Below are positions 63,513-64,000 of a stretch of DNA of 64,000 nt, one piece after another. Location: NCBI GenBank assembly GCA_013407085.1, contig JACCGJ010002581.1, forward strand, positions 62,001 to 126,000. The letters are read 5' to 3'. The number at the start of each line of letters is the position of its first letter. Position 1 is the first letter of the stretch. The position numbers were made by a program, and so were the translations under genes. The DNA comes from Atriophallophorus winterbourni (lineage: Eukaryota; Platyhelminthes; Trematoda; Plagiorchiida; Microphallidae). The notes under the pieces were generated by a model, which had not been told where the DNA came from, did not search any database, and saw only the letters and a list, made by a program, of their open reading frames with translations.

Positions 63513-64000
63513 GTGCAGTCTCTGACTGTGCGGCACTTTGCATGGACCAAGCTTGTGTGCTTTCACCAGAAAATAGCAGTGCGACTCCGATGTACTTTCA
63601 CATTATTCTTAGCAACGTTGGCAACTCAGATCAGCATGGTGTTACTTTTCCCGTACTTCACAATTGTGCATTCGTGCAAACGTCACACGAGACTCAATTT
63701 TTTTAATCATTTTGGGTATGTTTTGTTTCGAATCCCGATGATATGTTTTCTATCTCTGAAATGTTTCAAACTGCATGTTTGCATGTGGTAGTTTTGCTTA
63801 GAAATTGTGTACTATTTTCGTTCATTGTTACGGATGTGCAATCGTGCGGCATTTCTGTGCTGTGCGGCTAACATCGTGCTAAATTGATAGATCACCAGTA
63901 GTGACCTGCATGCTGAAACATGCCGGAGTCTCACTACCATTTTTTTCTTTTTCCTTTCTACTTCTTTTGTCATATCTGTCTAGGTCCGGGCAACCTGACA
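63513..64000. repeat. Mixed repeats at the window end
   Basis: 63515-63575 matches 2262-2320. 63835-63915 matches 20575-20655, possibly an RNase H relic on the minus strand. The last 33 bases end GGGCAACCTGACA, the right end of the TGTCAGG repeat family. No gene is visible. Confidence 0.55.

Noticed and set aside
1..64000. Host protein-coding genes, tRNA, rRNA or CRISPR arrays
   Set aside because: Every readable protein segment resolves to a transposable element, and no cloverleaf, rRNA-like or spaced repeat array was seen. I could not run a tRNA or Rfam scan.

Overview
This window looks like a transposon graveyard from a flatworm genome, most likely a trematode of the schistosome type. That assignment is inference from the mixture seen: an RTE-type LINE, several CR1/Jockey-type LINE families, two lineages of Ty3/gypsy LTR elements, a Mutator-like transposon with one short spliceosomal intron, a pogo/Tigger-type element and a type I hammerhead ribozyme, all on AT-rich DNA. 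I found no convincing single-copy host gene, rRNA, tRNA, CRISPR array or bacterial operon in 64 kb.

Layout. 1-6 kb: a degenerate LINE ('family 1'), short repeats with TGTCAGG termini, a non-coding dispersed repeat (R1a), and a 'family 2' LINE whose 3' UTR is split by an 854-bp pogo-like element (4224-5077). 6.1-8.8 kb: an eroded gypsy gag-pol on the minus strand. 8.8-13.7 kb: a family 1 LINE split by gypsy element K (9697-12976), which has a 5-bp target duplication and one long open frame in which gag is fused directly to the middle of reverse transcriptase. 13.9-17.4 kb: another LINE (minus). 17.9-20.7 kb: repeat R1b and a gypsy relic. 20.96-21.05 kb: a hammerhead ribozyme just upstream of the LTR of gypsy element I (21.1-25.4 kb). 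25.45-26.95 kb: LINE ORF1 split by a 5'-truncated LINE with an 8-bp target duplication. 27.1-29.4 kb: MULE transposase gene (FAR1-like, DDE, SWIM, PHD), one intron, three stops. 30.6-34.9 kb: gag relic, a TATC microsatellite, and tandem deleted copies of gypsy element L. 35.4-38.8 kb: LINE and gypsy relics.

39-63.5 kb is organised as a large inverted duplication. Arm 1 (about 39056-43165) and arm 2 (about 54465-63512) carry the same ordered set of LINE, LINE, LTR and gag fragments in opposite orientation. Arm 2 is enlarged by a nearly complete gypsy element H (55979-61108); arm 1 keeps the unoccupied target site at 41526-41529. The spacer between the arms is a family 1 LINE carrying an almost complete RTE element (44545-47705) and gypsy element L (47860-50622), each with a target duplication, followed by another LINE (51340-53710).

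How the parts fit together. The elements are nested, so relative ages can be read off: LINEs are usually hosts, LTR elements usually later guests. Two gypsy lineages are distinguishable by primer-binding site: TGGCGACGGG (K, L) and TGGTGAGCCCGA (H, I and the arm relics). K lacks protease and the start of RT, L lacks all of RT and RNase H, and the L deletion is shared by a second locus, so it was probably mobilised in trans or copied with its surroundings.
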